Part shown: positions 6,696-13,347 of the stretch, piece by piece
How the letters are laid out: every line of letters begins with the position of its first letter
Position numbering within the stretch: position 1 is the stretch's first letter
IMG/VR virus record: IMGVR_UViG_3300026519_000064
Span: 1-23,812 of that record
DNA from: a virus
DNA: 23,812 nucleotides
Strand: one strand, 5' to 3'
Translations under genes and position numbers: made by a program
Notes under the pieces: model-generated
The model's input: the letters and a program-made list of their open reading frames with translations, nothing else
Database searches by the model: none
Told to the model about the DNA's origin: nothing

Positions 6696-7612
6696 TGAAA
6701 CAGATCGGGTCATATGTTGAACACCAAACCAGTTTTGCGTTGTCAAATCCGCAAGTTCGGTTTGGGTTTTCCAGCACTGGGGAGCTGATTGAATTTGTTA
6801 AAAACATCTCACCAGAAATTGCAAATGAACACAAAAACAGACGCAATGCGGCATGGGAGACCGATCACATTGCAATCAACTTCACCCAGACAAAAAGCAT
6901 GGATCACGCGGTTGATCTGGTTAAAAACGGCTGGCCTGAAGGTTTGGAGCGAATTAAATTGATGACCGAATTTTTTGAAACACAATCACCAACACGCAAA
7001 ACTCGCAAATATAACTGTGCTGGTGGGCGGGTAAATGTTGGCAAAATGTTGACTGGCAATCCCAAACACATGACCCGCCGCATCAAATCACCTTCAAAAA
7101 AAGTTATTACACTTTTTGTTGAATTGGGACAAACTGGCGGTGTTGACGCAAAAAAACTAATTGTCCGCGCCAATGTCATTGGAACAATCGTTGATCAACT
7201 GGAAATGCAAGGTTATTCGTGTGAACTGATCGGCGTCAATCAAAACGCACATGACAGTTCGAGAAAAAAACATATGGCTGATTTTATTGTCAAAATCAAA
7301 TCAGCGGGCGAACGTTTGAACCTGAACGATGCCGCTTTTGTTTTAGGTCACCCATCAACATTGAGACGTTTGAAATTCGCCTGCATGGCGACACAAGAAT
7401 TTTTAAGAAATCGTTGGAGTGGCATGGGCTATTCATCACCGGCTTTTAATGATGACCATCAACCCGAACCCGGTGTGTTTTATATCAAAAATATAAATGC
7501 GCACAATCAAGACGACATTGATCTAAACGCACTGCTCAATGAACAATGTGAAGTTGTTTTTGATTTGATTAAACCAGATGGTTTGCCGATTGATTTTAGT
7601 CCACACCGCTAA
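6695..7612 (+). CDS. VWA-like phage protein (DUF7192-like)
   Basis: This is a 305-residue protein. The ATG at 6695 overlaps the preceding stop; an upstream TTG is less likely. The N-terminal region has 'GFSSTGELIEFVKNI' and 'HAVDLVKNGWPEGLERI'. The core reads 'KKVITLFVELGQTGGVDAKK' followed by 'NVIGTIVDQLEMQGYSCEL' (about residues 145-195), a strand-helix-strand order like a von Willebrand A domain. The metal-site DxSxS is replaced by ELGQT. It resembles the phage family DUF7192 as I remember it. With a MoxR/CobS-like ATPase just upstream, it may be the adaptor half of an AAA-VWA pair (inference). Its 3' end overlaps the convergent minor head gene by 17 bp. Confidence 0.7.
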   Translation: MKQIGSYVEHQTSFALSNPQVRFGFSSTGELIEFVKNISPEIANEHKNRRNAAWETDHIAINFTQTKSMDHAVDLVKNGWPEGLERIKLMTEFFETQSPTRKTRKYNCAGGRVNVGKMLTGNPKHMTRRIKSPSKKVITLFVELGQTGGVDAKKLIVRANVIGTIVDQLEMQGYSCELIGVNQNAHDSSRKKHMADFIVKIKSAGERLNLNDAAFVLGHPSTLRRLKFACMATQEFLRNRWSGMGYSSPAFNDDHQPEPGVFYIKNINAHNQDDIDLNALLNEQCEVVFDLIKPDGLPIDFSPHR

Positions 7613-8609
7613 ACCAGTCAACTTTTGTGCGCACTTTACACCTGCATTGAATTGTTTCAGCCGGGGGAGCGCCCAGTGACGTGTCACCCGGAAACATCAA
7701 CGAATGTCCTGCTGGTGTTGTAAACGGCTCATCAGCTTCACGCGATTGACCTTCCATCGCTAAATGACTGTCACGGGTTCGCCCATCCGGTCCGACGCTA
7801 TCCCAGATTCGTTTCACCGCATCCGGCTTTATTTCACCAGTTTCGAGCACTTGGTGATATGCATCAAATTCTGCCCGGTTTAATGAGGTTAACATTTGAT
7901 CGCGCCCGATGGTTTCGGCGCGCAATTGTAACAGACGGTCAGAATACCGCCCTACGATCCTGTTCACATCATTCACGCTCAAAGGTTTGCCGCTCACAAT
8001 TGCTTTGCGAACAGTGTTGTCAAATCTGGCATCACGTCTGACCCGATTAAAATAATTCTCATCAAGATTTTGCAATTCCAGCCGCGCCAGTCTAACGAAT
8101 TTTTCTTGAGGTCGATTTAAGCCGATGACACCACCAACCCGTGATCTGCTCATATTGTCCATTCGCCCGATCAAATCCAGACCAACATTTTTAGGGTTTC
8201 GCCCTTCCAACATCCCAAGCGATAACCGGTCGCGAATGATGTTCCGAGTGTCATCAGCAATTGACGTGATCAATTCAGATGATTGTTCACGTAAAAATCG
8301 TTCAGACTGCGAATTGCGCACGTCAAACAAGAATACGGTTGCATTTGGCAATTTTGGAAAAGTTTTAGTAACTGTCACTCCGCCGAGTTCATAGGCGGTT
8401 TCAATTGCCGCTGTCACGTCCCTGAGAGCCGCCGGGGACAGTCCGAGCAACTTCATGGCAGTGTTTATGTCGCCGACTTCCAGAGCGTCCACAAACTCGC
8501 GTAAAACCACGCTATCACGAATGTTCTTGATGTTTTGCAGAAACGCATCGCGCACTTTTGGAATGAACGTTTTTGCAATAGCCTCAAGATCACGATCCAG
8601 TTGTGTCAT
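7596..8609 (-). CDS. Minor head protein (Mu F / SPP1 gp7-like)
   Basis: This is a 337-residue phage head morphogenesis protein. The C-terminal third has the family layout: 'ETIGRDQMLTSLNRAEFDAYHQ', 'RIWDSVGPDGRTRDSHLAMEGQSREADEPF', and the closing 'AETIQCRCKVRTKV' (Cys-x-Cys near the end). These are typical of Mu gpF and SPP1 gp7 relatives, which associate with the portal and enter the capsid. The ATG at 8609 lies just past the head-closure stop (8616-8614), so coupling is likely; an upstream TTG in frame is less plausible. The long helical N-terminus (residues 1-90) is unremarkable. In most phages this gene follows the portal, so its place after the adaptor and closure genes is a rearrangement. 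Confidence 0.83.
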   Translation of the reverse strand: MTQLDRDLEAIAKTFIPKVRDAFLQNIKNIRDSVVLREFVDALEVGDINTAMKLLGLSPAALRDVTAAIETAYELGGVTVTKTFPKLPNATVFLFDVRNSQSERFLREQSSELITSIADDTRNIIRDRLSLGMLEGRNPKNVGLDLIGRMDNMSRSRVGGVIGLNRPQEKFVRLARLELQNLDENYFNRVRRDARFDNTVRKAIVSGKPLSVNDVNRIVGRYSDRLLQLRAETIGRDQMLTSLNRAEFDAYHQVLETGEIKPDAVKRIWDSVGPDGRTRDSHLAMEGQSREADEPFTTPAGHSLMFPGDTSLGAPPAETIQCRCKVRTKVDWFSGVD

Positions 8610-8613
8610 TTTA

Positions 8614-8976
8614 TCAACGCCGAACAATCAGGACGTGCGCAACAACGGTTCCTGATGGTGGTTTTGACATGATTTGCACAATGTTGTGTCGTTGTCCGTT
8701 GATAATCAATAAATCTGAAATTTCAGGCGTTGCGGCGGTGTTCACCGCCAGTGTAACTTGAAAATCTGTTGCTTTTGCCAAACCACCATCAACATATTTT
8801 TTTGAAACACCTTGCACGGTGCCTTTCATGGTGTGAGTTACTTCCGTTGGTGTGCCGGGTCTTTCAGGAGGTCCGGCACCGGGTGTAATTTTTATCAGTT
8901 CAATGACACCCTGATTGAAATCAGTCAGAATGTCGGTTGCTATTTTTTGCACGGACCCGTAGTCAAATTGAACCAT
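8614..8976 (-). CDS. Head closure-like protein
   Basis: This 120-residue protein begins MVQFDYGSVQKIATDILTDF, has a central 'MKGTVQGVSKKYVDGGLAKATDFQVTLAV', then 'ISDLLIINGQRHNIVQI' and ends 'SGTVVAHVLIVRR'. The pattern (short N-terminal helix, TPG-type proline-rich loop, small beta barrel, final 'P.G..V.Y.L..R' strand) is that of head closure/head-tail joining proteins related to SPP1 gp16 and HK97 gp7. The ATG at 8976 follows AAAAGGTGG at good spacing. It sits next to the adaptor gene in order, apart from two intervening plus-strand islands. The assignment is by pattern, without a decisive motif. Confidence 0.68.
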   Translation of the reverse strand: MVQFDYGSVQKIATDILTDFNQGVIELIKITPGAGPPERPGTPTEVTHTMKGTVQGVSKKYVDGGLAKATDFQVTLAVNTAATPEISDLLIINGQRHNIVQIMSKPPSGTVVAHVLIVRR

Positions 8977-9044
8977 TTTAACCACCTTTTAACTTGTTTG
9001 GTCTAGTTCTAGCACTGCCTCAAAACAACGTAAAGGTGAAACTG

Positions 9045-9251
9045 TTGAACATTCCAACCGTAGTGAAATATGTAAACGATCACAAATCAGATGGGTTTGA
9101 TAAAGACGAATTGGCAATCATTCTCATTCTGAACCGTGATTTTGATCGGGTTTTTATCGGAAAGCATTTTGAAACAATTTTTCTGTTGACTAAAAACAAT
9201 CATCGCTCTATTGTCGCAGCGCCTGAAAATTTTAATCACAACGAAAGGTGA
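9045..9251 (+). CDS. Small protein of unknown function
   Basis: This is a 68-residue unrecognised protein (NIPTVVKYVNDHKSDGF... EDELAIILILNRDFDRVFIG type). No ATG lies in the right place. A TTG at 9045 is proposed because AAAGGTGAA, the same Shine-Dalgarno used by the next gene, ends five bases upstream; a GTG at 9036 would overlap that site. The reading frame stops 4 bp before the ATG of the next gene, so the two form one unit. The body alternates hydrophobic strands and charged loops, like a small alpha-beta domain. No promoter was recognised upstream. Its reality rests on RBS, spacing and lack of overlap with other genes. Confidence 0.6.
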   Translation: MNIPTVVKYVNDHKSDGFDKDELAIILILNRDFDRVFIGKHFETIFLLTKNNHRSIVAAPENFNHNER

Positions 9252-9255
9252 CAGA

Positions 9256-9618
9256 ATGGCTAAAGTCAAGCCTGTAATTTTTGAAAACACAACCAAAGTT
9301 CCGGTTCCCGAATTTCCAAAGAGCGGACGGGGCGGAAAGTCAACTTATCCCTTTGACACGCTGAAAGTTGGCGGTAGTTTCGGCATTAAAAACCGCACTG
9401 CCAATCAAATGGCGTCAACCATCTCCAGCGCCAACAAGCGCAACCGCAAACCGGAAATGAAAGAAGGCAAACCTGTTTATACCGAAGTCAAAGACAAAAC
9501 TGGGAAAGTTGTAAGCAAAACCGCAAATACCGTTCCCGGCGCTGTTTTCAAGGCAATGGATGTTGACCCGGTAAAAGACCCGGACGGTGCGACCTGTCGC
9601 GTCTGGCGTCTTGCCTGA
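9256..9618 (+). CDS. Conserved phage protein, DUF7303-like
   Basis: This is a 120-residue basic protein, starting at the ATG 9256 behind AAAGGTGA. It contains 'YPFDTLKVGGSFGIKNRTANQMASTISSANKRN' (about residues 31-64) and ends 'DPDGATCRVWRLA'. The 'YPFDxLxVGxSF' start, followed by a Ser/Asn/Lys-rich helix and a C-terminal 'GxxCRVWR' strand, recalls the small phage family DUF7303, from memory; its function is unknown. A plus-strand terminator follows at 9653. It is probably co-transcribed with the 68-residue gene upstream. It stands against the direction of the surrounding head genes. Confidence 0.75.
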   Translation: MAKVKPVIFENTTKVPVPEFPKSGRGGKSTYPFDTLKVGGSFGIKNRTANQMASTISSANKRNRKPEMKEGKPVYTEVKDKTGKVVSKTANTVPGAVFKAMDVDPVKDPDGATCRVWRLA

Positions 9619-9652
9619 CTTAACCGATTGAAATTTTCGGCGGACCATAGAA

Positions 9653-9683
9653 ACACGGGGTTTAACAACCCTGTGTTTTTTTT
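9653..9683 (+). terminator. Rho-independent terminator ending the 9045-9618 unit
   Basis: ACACGGGGTT (9653-9662) pairs with AACCCTGTGT (9667-9676) with one G-T wobble and a 4-nt loop, followed by a run of eight T. It is oriented to stop plus-strand transcription and insulates the next promoter at 9697. Confidence 0.88.
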
Positions 9684-9696
9684 ATTGAAATAACTG

Positions 9697-9757
9697 TTGA
9701 CATGATTGTTTGAATATGGTTTTATGTTTTCATTGAAACACAGACAGGAATTAAAAA
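9697..9757 (+). promoter_or_regulatory. Phage promoter box, copy 1
   Basis: TTGACA (9697-9702), 17-bp spacer, TTTTAT (9720-9725). TTGAAT lies at +13 and TTGAAACA at +36 from the first base of the -35. An ACAGGAA ribosome-binding site then leads to the ATG at 9758. Nearly the whole stretch recurs in inverted orientation at 21783-21721, and its spaced motifs recur at 13042. Confidence 0.78.
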
Positions 9758-10006
9758 ATGACCAACACTTTTTCAAAATGGATTGAAGCGCTGATTTCCG
9801 AAAAAGAAATTAACACCGACCAGATCATCACTGTTGAAGGTGCTTCGGGTTCCAACATCATGCCCCTGTCAGCCGTGATTGACGCAATCAAAAATGCAAA
9901 CACCAACGAACAGCAACAAATCAAATCAATGCTGACCCGCTTGGATTTCGCAAATGCGCCGATTGTTCCATTCTTCAAACATCTGGCGCAAGCAATTGCG
10001 ATTTGA
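9758..10006 (+). CDS. Small protein of unknown function
   Basis: This is an 82-residue unrecognised protein. It begins MTNTFSKWIEALISEKEINTD, continues with 'GASGSNIMPLSAVIDAIKNA' and 'QQQIKSMLTRLDFANAPIVPFFKHLAQAIAI', and appears mostly helical and soluble. The start is certain: ACAGGAA lies nine bases upstream within the repeated promoter box. It is a single-gene unit between a terminator (9653-9683) and a hairpin (10019-10049). Sharing its promoter and RBS with the operon that starts at 21721 suggests the same expression time as the methyltransferase group, probably early or middle (inference). Confidence 0.78.
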   Translation: MTNTFSKWIEALISEKEINTDQIITVEGASGSNIMPLSAVIDAIKNANTNEQQQIKSMLTRLDFANAPIVPFFKHLAQAIAI

Positions 10007-10018
10007 ATGAAAGGGAAG

Positions 10019-10049
10019 CGAACCGGGTTGTTTTTATCAACCCGGTTCG
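10019..10049. terminator. Perfect 12-bp hairpin between convergent genes
   Basis: CGAACCGGGTTG (10019-10030) pairs perfectly with CAACCCGGTTCG (10038-10049) around a 7-nt loop. It lies between the plus gene ending at 10006 and the convergent minus gene ending at 10037, whose stop codon is inside it. There is no T-run on either side, so it may act as an mRNA-end stabiliser or weak terminator. Confidence 0.5.
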
Positions 10050-10534
10050 AACCGTCCGAAGTTCGAACCACCCGTTCCTAATTTCAAAACCGCCGCGATT
10101 GCCGCCGCGACATTCGCAAAATGGGTTTGAGCATCATCCGGGTTGTTTGACCCCGCAAATTTAACAGAAACAGCGCCGTCAACCGAAACTTCACGAATAT
10201 CAGTTCCAGCCGTGAAATCAGTCAACAGCGCCGTGCCATCCAGATGAATAAGCGCCGCTTCGTAAACGGCGCGCTCAACTTCAACAGGCACCGCATTGGA
10301 CGGTATCAAATCATTTGACTGATCGTAAGCATCGAACCGCGGCCATTCACGAACTTGCGACCGATCCCCAACCTTCCAGCCGGGAAAAGAACTTCGGTAT
10401 TGCTGATCAATATATTCTGAAGCAACAAGCAATCCTTCGAGTTTCTGTGCTGATGTAAAACCAGCCCAGTTTGTGTTGCCACGATCTGAATGATATATGT
10501 CAGCCGCCGCTTCTGTTCCATAGCTTTCAGCCAT
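10037..10534 (-). CDS. Head-tail adaptor ('DnaT-like' phage family)
   Basis: This 165-residue protein begins MAESYGTEAAADIYHSDRGN, followed by 'LEGLLVASEYIDQQYRSSFPGWK', 'REWPRFDAYDQ', 'LIPSNAVPVEVERAVYEAAL' and a C-terminal 'AAIAAVLKLG'. This is the layout of the phage family often labelled 'DnaT-like ssDNA-binding', which in gene order and helical layout corresponds to head-tail adaptors (HK97 gp6 / P22 gp4 analogues); the DnaT name is probably misleading. An AGAAGG Shine-Dalgarno precedes the ATG at 10534. It starts 20 bp after the terminator that closes the upstream gene, so read-through or an internal promoter must supply its message. Adaptor and head closure genes follow in the expected order. 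Confidence 0.8.
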   Translation of the reverse strand: MAESYGTEAAADIYHSDRGNTNWAGFTSAQKLEGLLVASEYIDQQYRSSFPGWKVGDRSQVREWPRFDAYDQSNDLIPSNAVPVEVERAVYEAALIHLDGTALLTDFTAGTDIREVSVDGAVSVKFAGSNNPDDAQTHFANVAAAIAAVLKLGTGGSNFGRFEPG

Positions 10535-10554
10535 CGGGCAAACCTTCTCAAATC

Positions 10555-10586
10555 AAAAAAAAAAAATCACATTGCCTTAATGTGAT
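10555..10586 (-). terminator. Rho-independent terminator overlapping a stop codon
   Basis: On the minus strand ATCACATT (10586-10579) pairs perfectly with AATGTGAT (10573-10566) across a 5-nt loop and leads into 11-12 T. The TGA stop of gene 10567-10836 lies within the 3' arm, so translation of the last codons could melt the hairpin. Confidence 0.85.
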
Positions 10587-10836
10587 CCATCGCTTCGGCT
10601 TCAGTTTTGAAACTTTTACGGACAAGTTTCTTTTCACCGGTTTGATCTGTAATATAAAATTTATCGCCGACAGGCATGACAAATTTTTGCACTGGCTCCG
10701 TGGCGACTGGCTCATCAATAGATGGTGTCTCAGTGCCTTCAGCGTCGCACAAAACATGATTGTCTGGATCAAAATCACTTTCGTTGATCAAAACCGGACC
10801 GTTTTCAGTCTTAACAAAAATTGTTGGATTGCGCAT
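10567..10836 (-). CDS. Small phage protein of unknown function
   Basis: This is an 89-residue unrecognised protein. The N-terminal half (MRNPTIFVKTENGPVLINESDF) looks like a short beta segment. An acidic, Thr/Pro-rich linker (about residues 28-50) follows, then 'KFVMPVGDKFYITDQTGEKKLVRKSFKTEAEAMDHIKAM', a compact beta-beta-helix unit. GAAAGGTGAG precedes the ATG at 10836. A gene of this size often lies near the coat gene in phages with this layout and might be a capsid decoration or stability protein, but nothing in the sequence shows this. A terminator overlaps its stop codon. Confidence 0.75.
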   Translation of the reverse strand: MRNPTIFVKTENGPVLINESDFDPDNHVLCDAEGTETPSIDEPVATEPVQKFVMPVGDKFYITDQTGEKKLVRKSFKTEAEAMDHIKAM

Positions 10837-10898
10837 GTGCTCACCTTTCGATTGTGATTGAATTGCAAATTCCGTTTAACACAAAAATCTGCAACCCG

Positions 10899-11210
10899 TC
10901 AAACCGGTTTTGTGCGCCGCCGGATTTCAAAATAGTATAAACCAGCGGCAAACAACCAATAGCCAACATCTTTGAACACCCAAACAGGCAAACCCAGAAA
11001 CACAACCGACTGGACCGATGCGTCATTCAGAACAGCGATTTGTAATTGTGCTGAAGCCAACAAACCGACTGCCCCTGTCCAAATTGCAAGTCGCCAAAAC
11101 ACATTCATTTCCCGAATTTGTGCGAACAAAACCATTGACATTAAAAGCGCGCACCCGGCGCTGATGTCCAAAACAATGATGATGAGCCGGACGATTTCAG
11201 TTTGAACCAT
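10899..11210 (-). CDS. Three-helix membrane protein (holin candidate)
   Basis: This is a 103-residue integral membrane protein with hydrophobic segments at about 6-28, 37-59 and 66-95, and a basic tail RRRTKPV. The ATG at 11210 is preferred over an upstream GTG because AGGTGGAAAAG precedes it. It overlaps the upstream membrane gene by 14 bp, so the two are coupled. Size, topology and pairing fit a holin or holin-antiholin pair, but no endolysin is present in the window and the location inside the head module is unusual. An imported membrane modifier, for example for superinfection exclusion, is an alternative. Confidence 0.78.
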   Translation of the reverse strand: MVQTEIVRLIIIVLDISAGCALLMSMVLFAQIREMNVFWRLAIWTGAVGLLASAQLQIAVLNDASVQSVVFLGLPVWVFKDVGYWLFAAGLYYFEIRRRTKPV

Positions 11211-11538
11211 CTTTTCCACCTATAATCTTTTTGAAACGATCCTTCGTGGTTTTACTGAAAAACAATTGAAGCAACATGAACCCGGATAATCCGCCAATTG
11301 CCGACGCCGCCAGCCAAAAGTCAAAAGTCCGCTCCCATTTGAAAAAATCCAAAATGATGGGGGCGGTGATAACACCAAAAATCAAACCGATGACAAACCG
11401 ATTCAACAACCGTAACAAATGTTTATAAACCGGTTCATTCTCTGCTGGTTTTTCAGCGAATACAACCGCAATGCTTGACCCGATTGCCGCGCCACCGCAT
11501 TTGACATAAAGCAGCGCTAAACCCGTCAATTCACCCAT
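11197..11538 (-). CDS. Three-helix membrane protein (holin candidate)
   Basis: This is a 113-residue protein with hydrophobic segments at about 5-28, 45-66 and 72-94. A short polar loop (EKPAENEPVYKHLLRL) lies after the first, and a strongly basic C-terminus (KTTKDRFKKIIGGKDG) follows the last. The basic tail suggests a cytoplasmic C-terminus. It is paired with the overlapping membrane gene downstream. It starts just after the coat terminator, so its expression depends on read-through or a promoter not recognised. The family is unknown; a holin role is plausible only from size and topology. Confidence 0.78.
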   Translation of the reverse strand: MGELTGLALLYVKCGGAAIGSSIAVVFAEKPAENEPVYKHLLRLLNRFVIGLIFGVITAPIILDFFKWERTFDFWLAASAIGGLSGFMLLQLFFSKTTKDRFKKIIGGKDGSN

Positions 11539-11552
11539 AATTTCACCCCGTA

Positions 11553-11588
11553 TAAAAAAAAGGGGGCGAGTATTTCAAAACTCGCCCC
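11553..11588 (-). terminator. Rho-independent terminator after coat gene
   Basis: On the minus strand GGGGCGAGT (11588-11580) pairs with ACTCGCCCC (11571-11563) around an 8-nt loop and leads into CC and a run of eight T. It lies 26 bp after the coat stop and isolates the highly expressed coat message. Confidence 0.92.
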
Positions 11589-11614
11589 GTCAACATCCTC
11601 AGTTTTCACCAGGA

Positions 11615-12871
11615 TTAGGTTTGGTTCATCAAAAGTGCGATATGTTCGGGTTTCACAACTTTTTGACCCCACGCAATCGCGACTTCATAGCGCACTTTGC
11701 GATAACCACCGTAAACCGAAACTTCAAAGGTGAGACCGGAACGCGGGTCAGTCAAAATGAACCGTTCCATCGCGACATCCCCTTCATCTGGCAGTGCTGG
11801 TGCGCGGGTCACAAGTTGAATTGCCGAGCGAGCAAATGCAACGTTAGCTGAATAATCAGCCGACACCGTAATTGCCGTGGCACTCGCCGCAAGAGCCTGT
11901 CTCAAGCCAGGTGCCGCCAGTGTGATCGTACCGCCGCCCGAAACATCCGCGTCACCGCTTGCGACAACATAAAGATTGCTGTCACCAGCAAAAGCAATGA
12001 CATCGCCAGCTTTAATTGCACCAGTACCAGCCGACGCCAGAGTGATGACTGTTGCACCAACCGCATAACCGGCGTTGTCGGTCGTTGAACTCGCGGCGGT
12101 TCCTTTTGTAAACTGAACCGCTTGAGCGCTTTCACGAATTGACATACCGTGAAGATCAAGCAATTGACCGTCACGCAGTGTCATAGACGTTCCCGCCTCA
12201 TTGACTTTTGTCAATTGCATGAGCGTGCGCAACGATGCCCCGGCGCTTGTGTCAATCACCAATGAACGATCAGACAATGGAGTGCCGTTGTCATCAAGGA
12301 TTTTGCGACCTTGGGCGGCATCGCCAACGTTTGTGTCAAACAAAACAGCCGATCCAGTTGGTGCCAACGCACGCGATGCTCCGAGATGAGCAACACCGGC
12401 AACACTGGTTTCAATCAGATTTGCCAGCCCGCGCAACGCTTGGGCAATCATATCACCCTGAACTGAAAGTGCACCAGGTCCGCTGTTCAAGCCGCGCTGT
12501 TCTTCACCAACAAACCCAAATTCAGCCGCTTTTGACGCGGTAATAACAAGCGAACCAGCCCCAATGGTTTGGTCTGTCGGGTTCGGAACTGTCATCGCTG
12601 GGGTGATGTCGGCGATGTTTGCGCTTGGTGCCACATGATAAGTCACGTTTTGACCAACCGCCGCACGTTCGGCCCCGGTATTGCGCATGACACCCGGAAT
12701 GTAACCAACCAGTTCACGCGATACAACGTCCATTGCATCAAACATGTCGGGGATCAGCCCAGTTAGCGTGTTGCCGTAATAACCACCACCCATTGCCGAT
12801 GACCGCGAAAGATGAATTTCCGCGCCAGTGTAAGGTGACACAATTTTGTGTCCAAAATTCCAGTGTTTCAT
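11615..12871 (-). CDS. Major capsid protein, P22 coat type
   Basis: This is a 418-residue major coat protein. The N-terminal part ('YYGNTLTGLIPDMFDAMDVVSRELVGYIPGVMRN', then 'VGQNVTYHVAPSANIADITPAM') matches the P22 gene 5 coat family, which has an HK97 fold with an inserted telokin-like domain. The inserted-domain region is rich in Gly, Ala and Thr strands ('AGYAVGATVITLASAGTGAIKAGDVIAFAGD', about 270-300). The C-terminus 'SGLTFEVSVYGGYRKVRYEVAIAWG' is typical of the family. Length is close to P22 coat (430). The ATG at 12871 follows GAAAGG at nine bases. It has its own promoter (12976-13004), a structured leader and its own terminator. Confidence 0.92.
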   Translation of the reverse strand: MKHWNFGHKIVSPYTGAEIHLSRSSAMGGGYYGNTLTGLIPDMFDAMDVVSRELVGYIPGVMRNTGAERAAVGQNVTYHVAPSANIADITPAMTVPNPTDQTIGAGSLVITASKAAEFGFVGEEQRGLNSGPGALSVQGDMIAQALRGLANLIETSVAGVAHLGASRALAPTGSAVLFDTNVGDAAQGRKILDDNGTPLSDRSLVIDTSAGASLRTLMQLTKVNEAGTSMTLRDGQLLDLHGMSIRESAQAVQFTKGTAASSTTDNAGYAVGATVITLASAGTGAIKAGDVIAFAGDSNLYVVASGDADVSGGGTITLAAPGLRQALAASATAITVSADYSANVAFARSAIQLVTRAPALPDEGDVAMERFILTDPRSGLTFEVSVYGGYRKVRYEVAIAWGQKVVKPEHIALLMNQT

Positions 12872-12955
12872 TTTGTGAAACCTTTCATTTGTTGAAAAAA
12901 ATTAACGATTGTGAAGCCATCCAGCTTCAAGCACCGTATGTTCCAACAAATGAAA
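12864..12955 (-). promoter_or_regulatory. Structured 5' leader of the coat mRNA
   Basis: Perfect 12-bp arms, TTTCATTTGTTG (12883-12894) and CAACAAATGAAA (12944-12955) on the plus strand, enclose a smaller stem (GAAGC 12913-12917 / GCTTC 12924-12928). A second 6-bp hairpin (12865-12870 / 12876-12881) spans the start codon. In the coat message the main stem ends inside the Shine-Dalgarno GAAAGG, so the fold could control or stabilise translation. Confidence 0.65.
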
Positions 12956-12975
12956 AACGGCAAAATCAGTATGAC

Positions 12976-13004
12976 TTATAAACCTGTTTGTTAATTAACG
13001 TCAA
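12976..13004 (-). promoter_or_regulatory. Candidate coat gene promoter
   Basis: On the minus strand TTGACG (13004-12999), 17 bp, then TTATAA (12981-12976). This starts a leader of about 100 nt before the coat ATG. It lies back to back with the plus-strand promoter at 13042. A perfect inverted repeat, ATTTTTC (13024-13030) and GAAAAAT (13032-13038), lies between the two -35 boxes. Confidence 0.7.
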
Positions 13005-13041
13005 CACACATTCATATTTTTTCATTTTTCGGAAAAATACA

Positions 13042-13100
13042 TTGACCACACCAATTGAATGATTTACAACAATGTTATTGAAACATTTAGCACAGACGAA
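13042..13100 (+). promoter_or_regulatory. Phage promoter box, looser copy 3
   Basis: TTGACC (13042-13047), 17 bp, TACAAC (13065-13070). TTGAAT lies at +13 (13055) and TTGAAACA at +36 (13078), exactly the phasing of the boxes at 9697 and 21783. CACAGACGAATT follows, resembling the RBS region of the other copies. It faces the cluster of small plus-strand genes. Confidence 0.68.
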
Positions 13101-13120
13101 TTGATGGAGTTGTTGTCAGA

Positions 13121-13312
13121 ATGATGGCCGGAAGTTGGTTTATAATTCGCAAATCCGATGGTGAGTTGATGTTTGAAACATTCAACTCCAAATTGGTCAA
13201 AGCACTTAACGCTGAAAAATATGTTGCAGAAACCGCATTGAATTATTTGAGTGCTCAAAATCATTCAATTCAATTGCATGATATAATGACCAATGAATGG
13301 TGGACCAAATGA
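13121..13312 (+). CDS. Small protein of unknown function
   Basis: This is a 63-residue protein beginning MMAGSWFIIRKSDGELMFETFNSK, followed by a helix ('LVKALNAEKYVAETALNYLSAQ') and ending NEWWTK. It is unrecognised. Two adjacent ATGs (13121, 13124) are possible; GGAG lies 12 bases upstream. A six-codon leader frame (ATG 13104, MELLSE) stops across the start, so coupling is possible. The opening 'WFIIRKSDGELMFETFN' resembles the opening of the next two small proteins ('YLIWNTATNEVTTQ', 'FVIWDCSTRAAIVQ'), so distant paralogy is possible. It is first in the island governed by the promoter at 13042. Confidence 0.65.
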   Translation: MMAGSWFIIRKSDGELMFETFNSKLVKALNAEKYVAETALNYLSAQNHSIQLHDIMTNEWWTK

Positions 13313-13347
13313 CACAATGGGTATTCGTGCAATGGAAGGGGTGCTGA

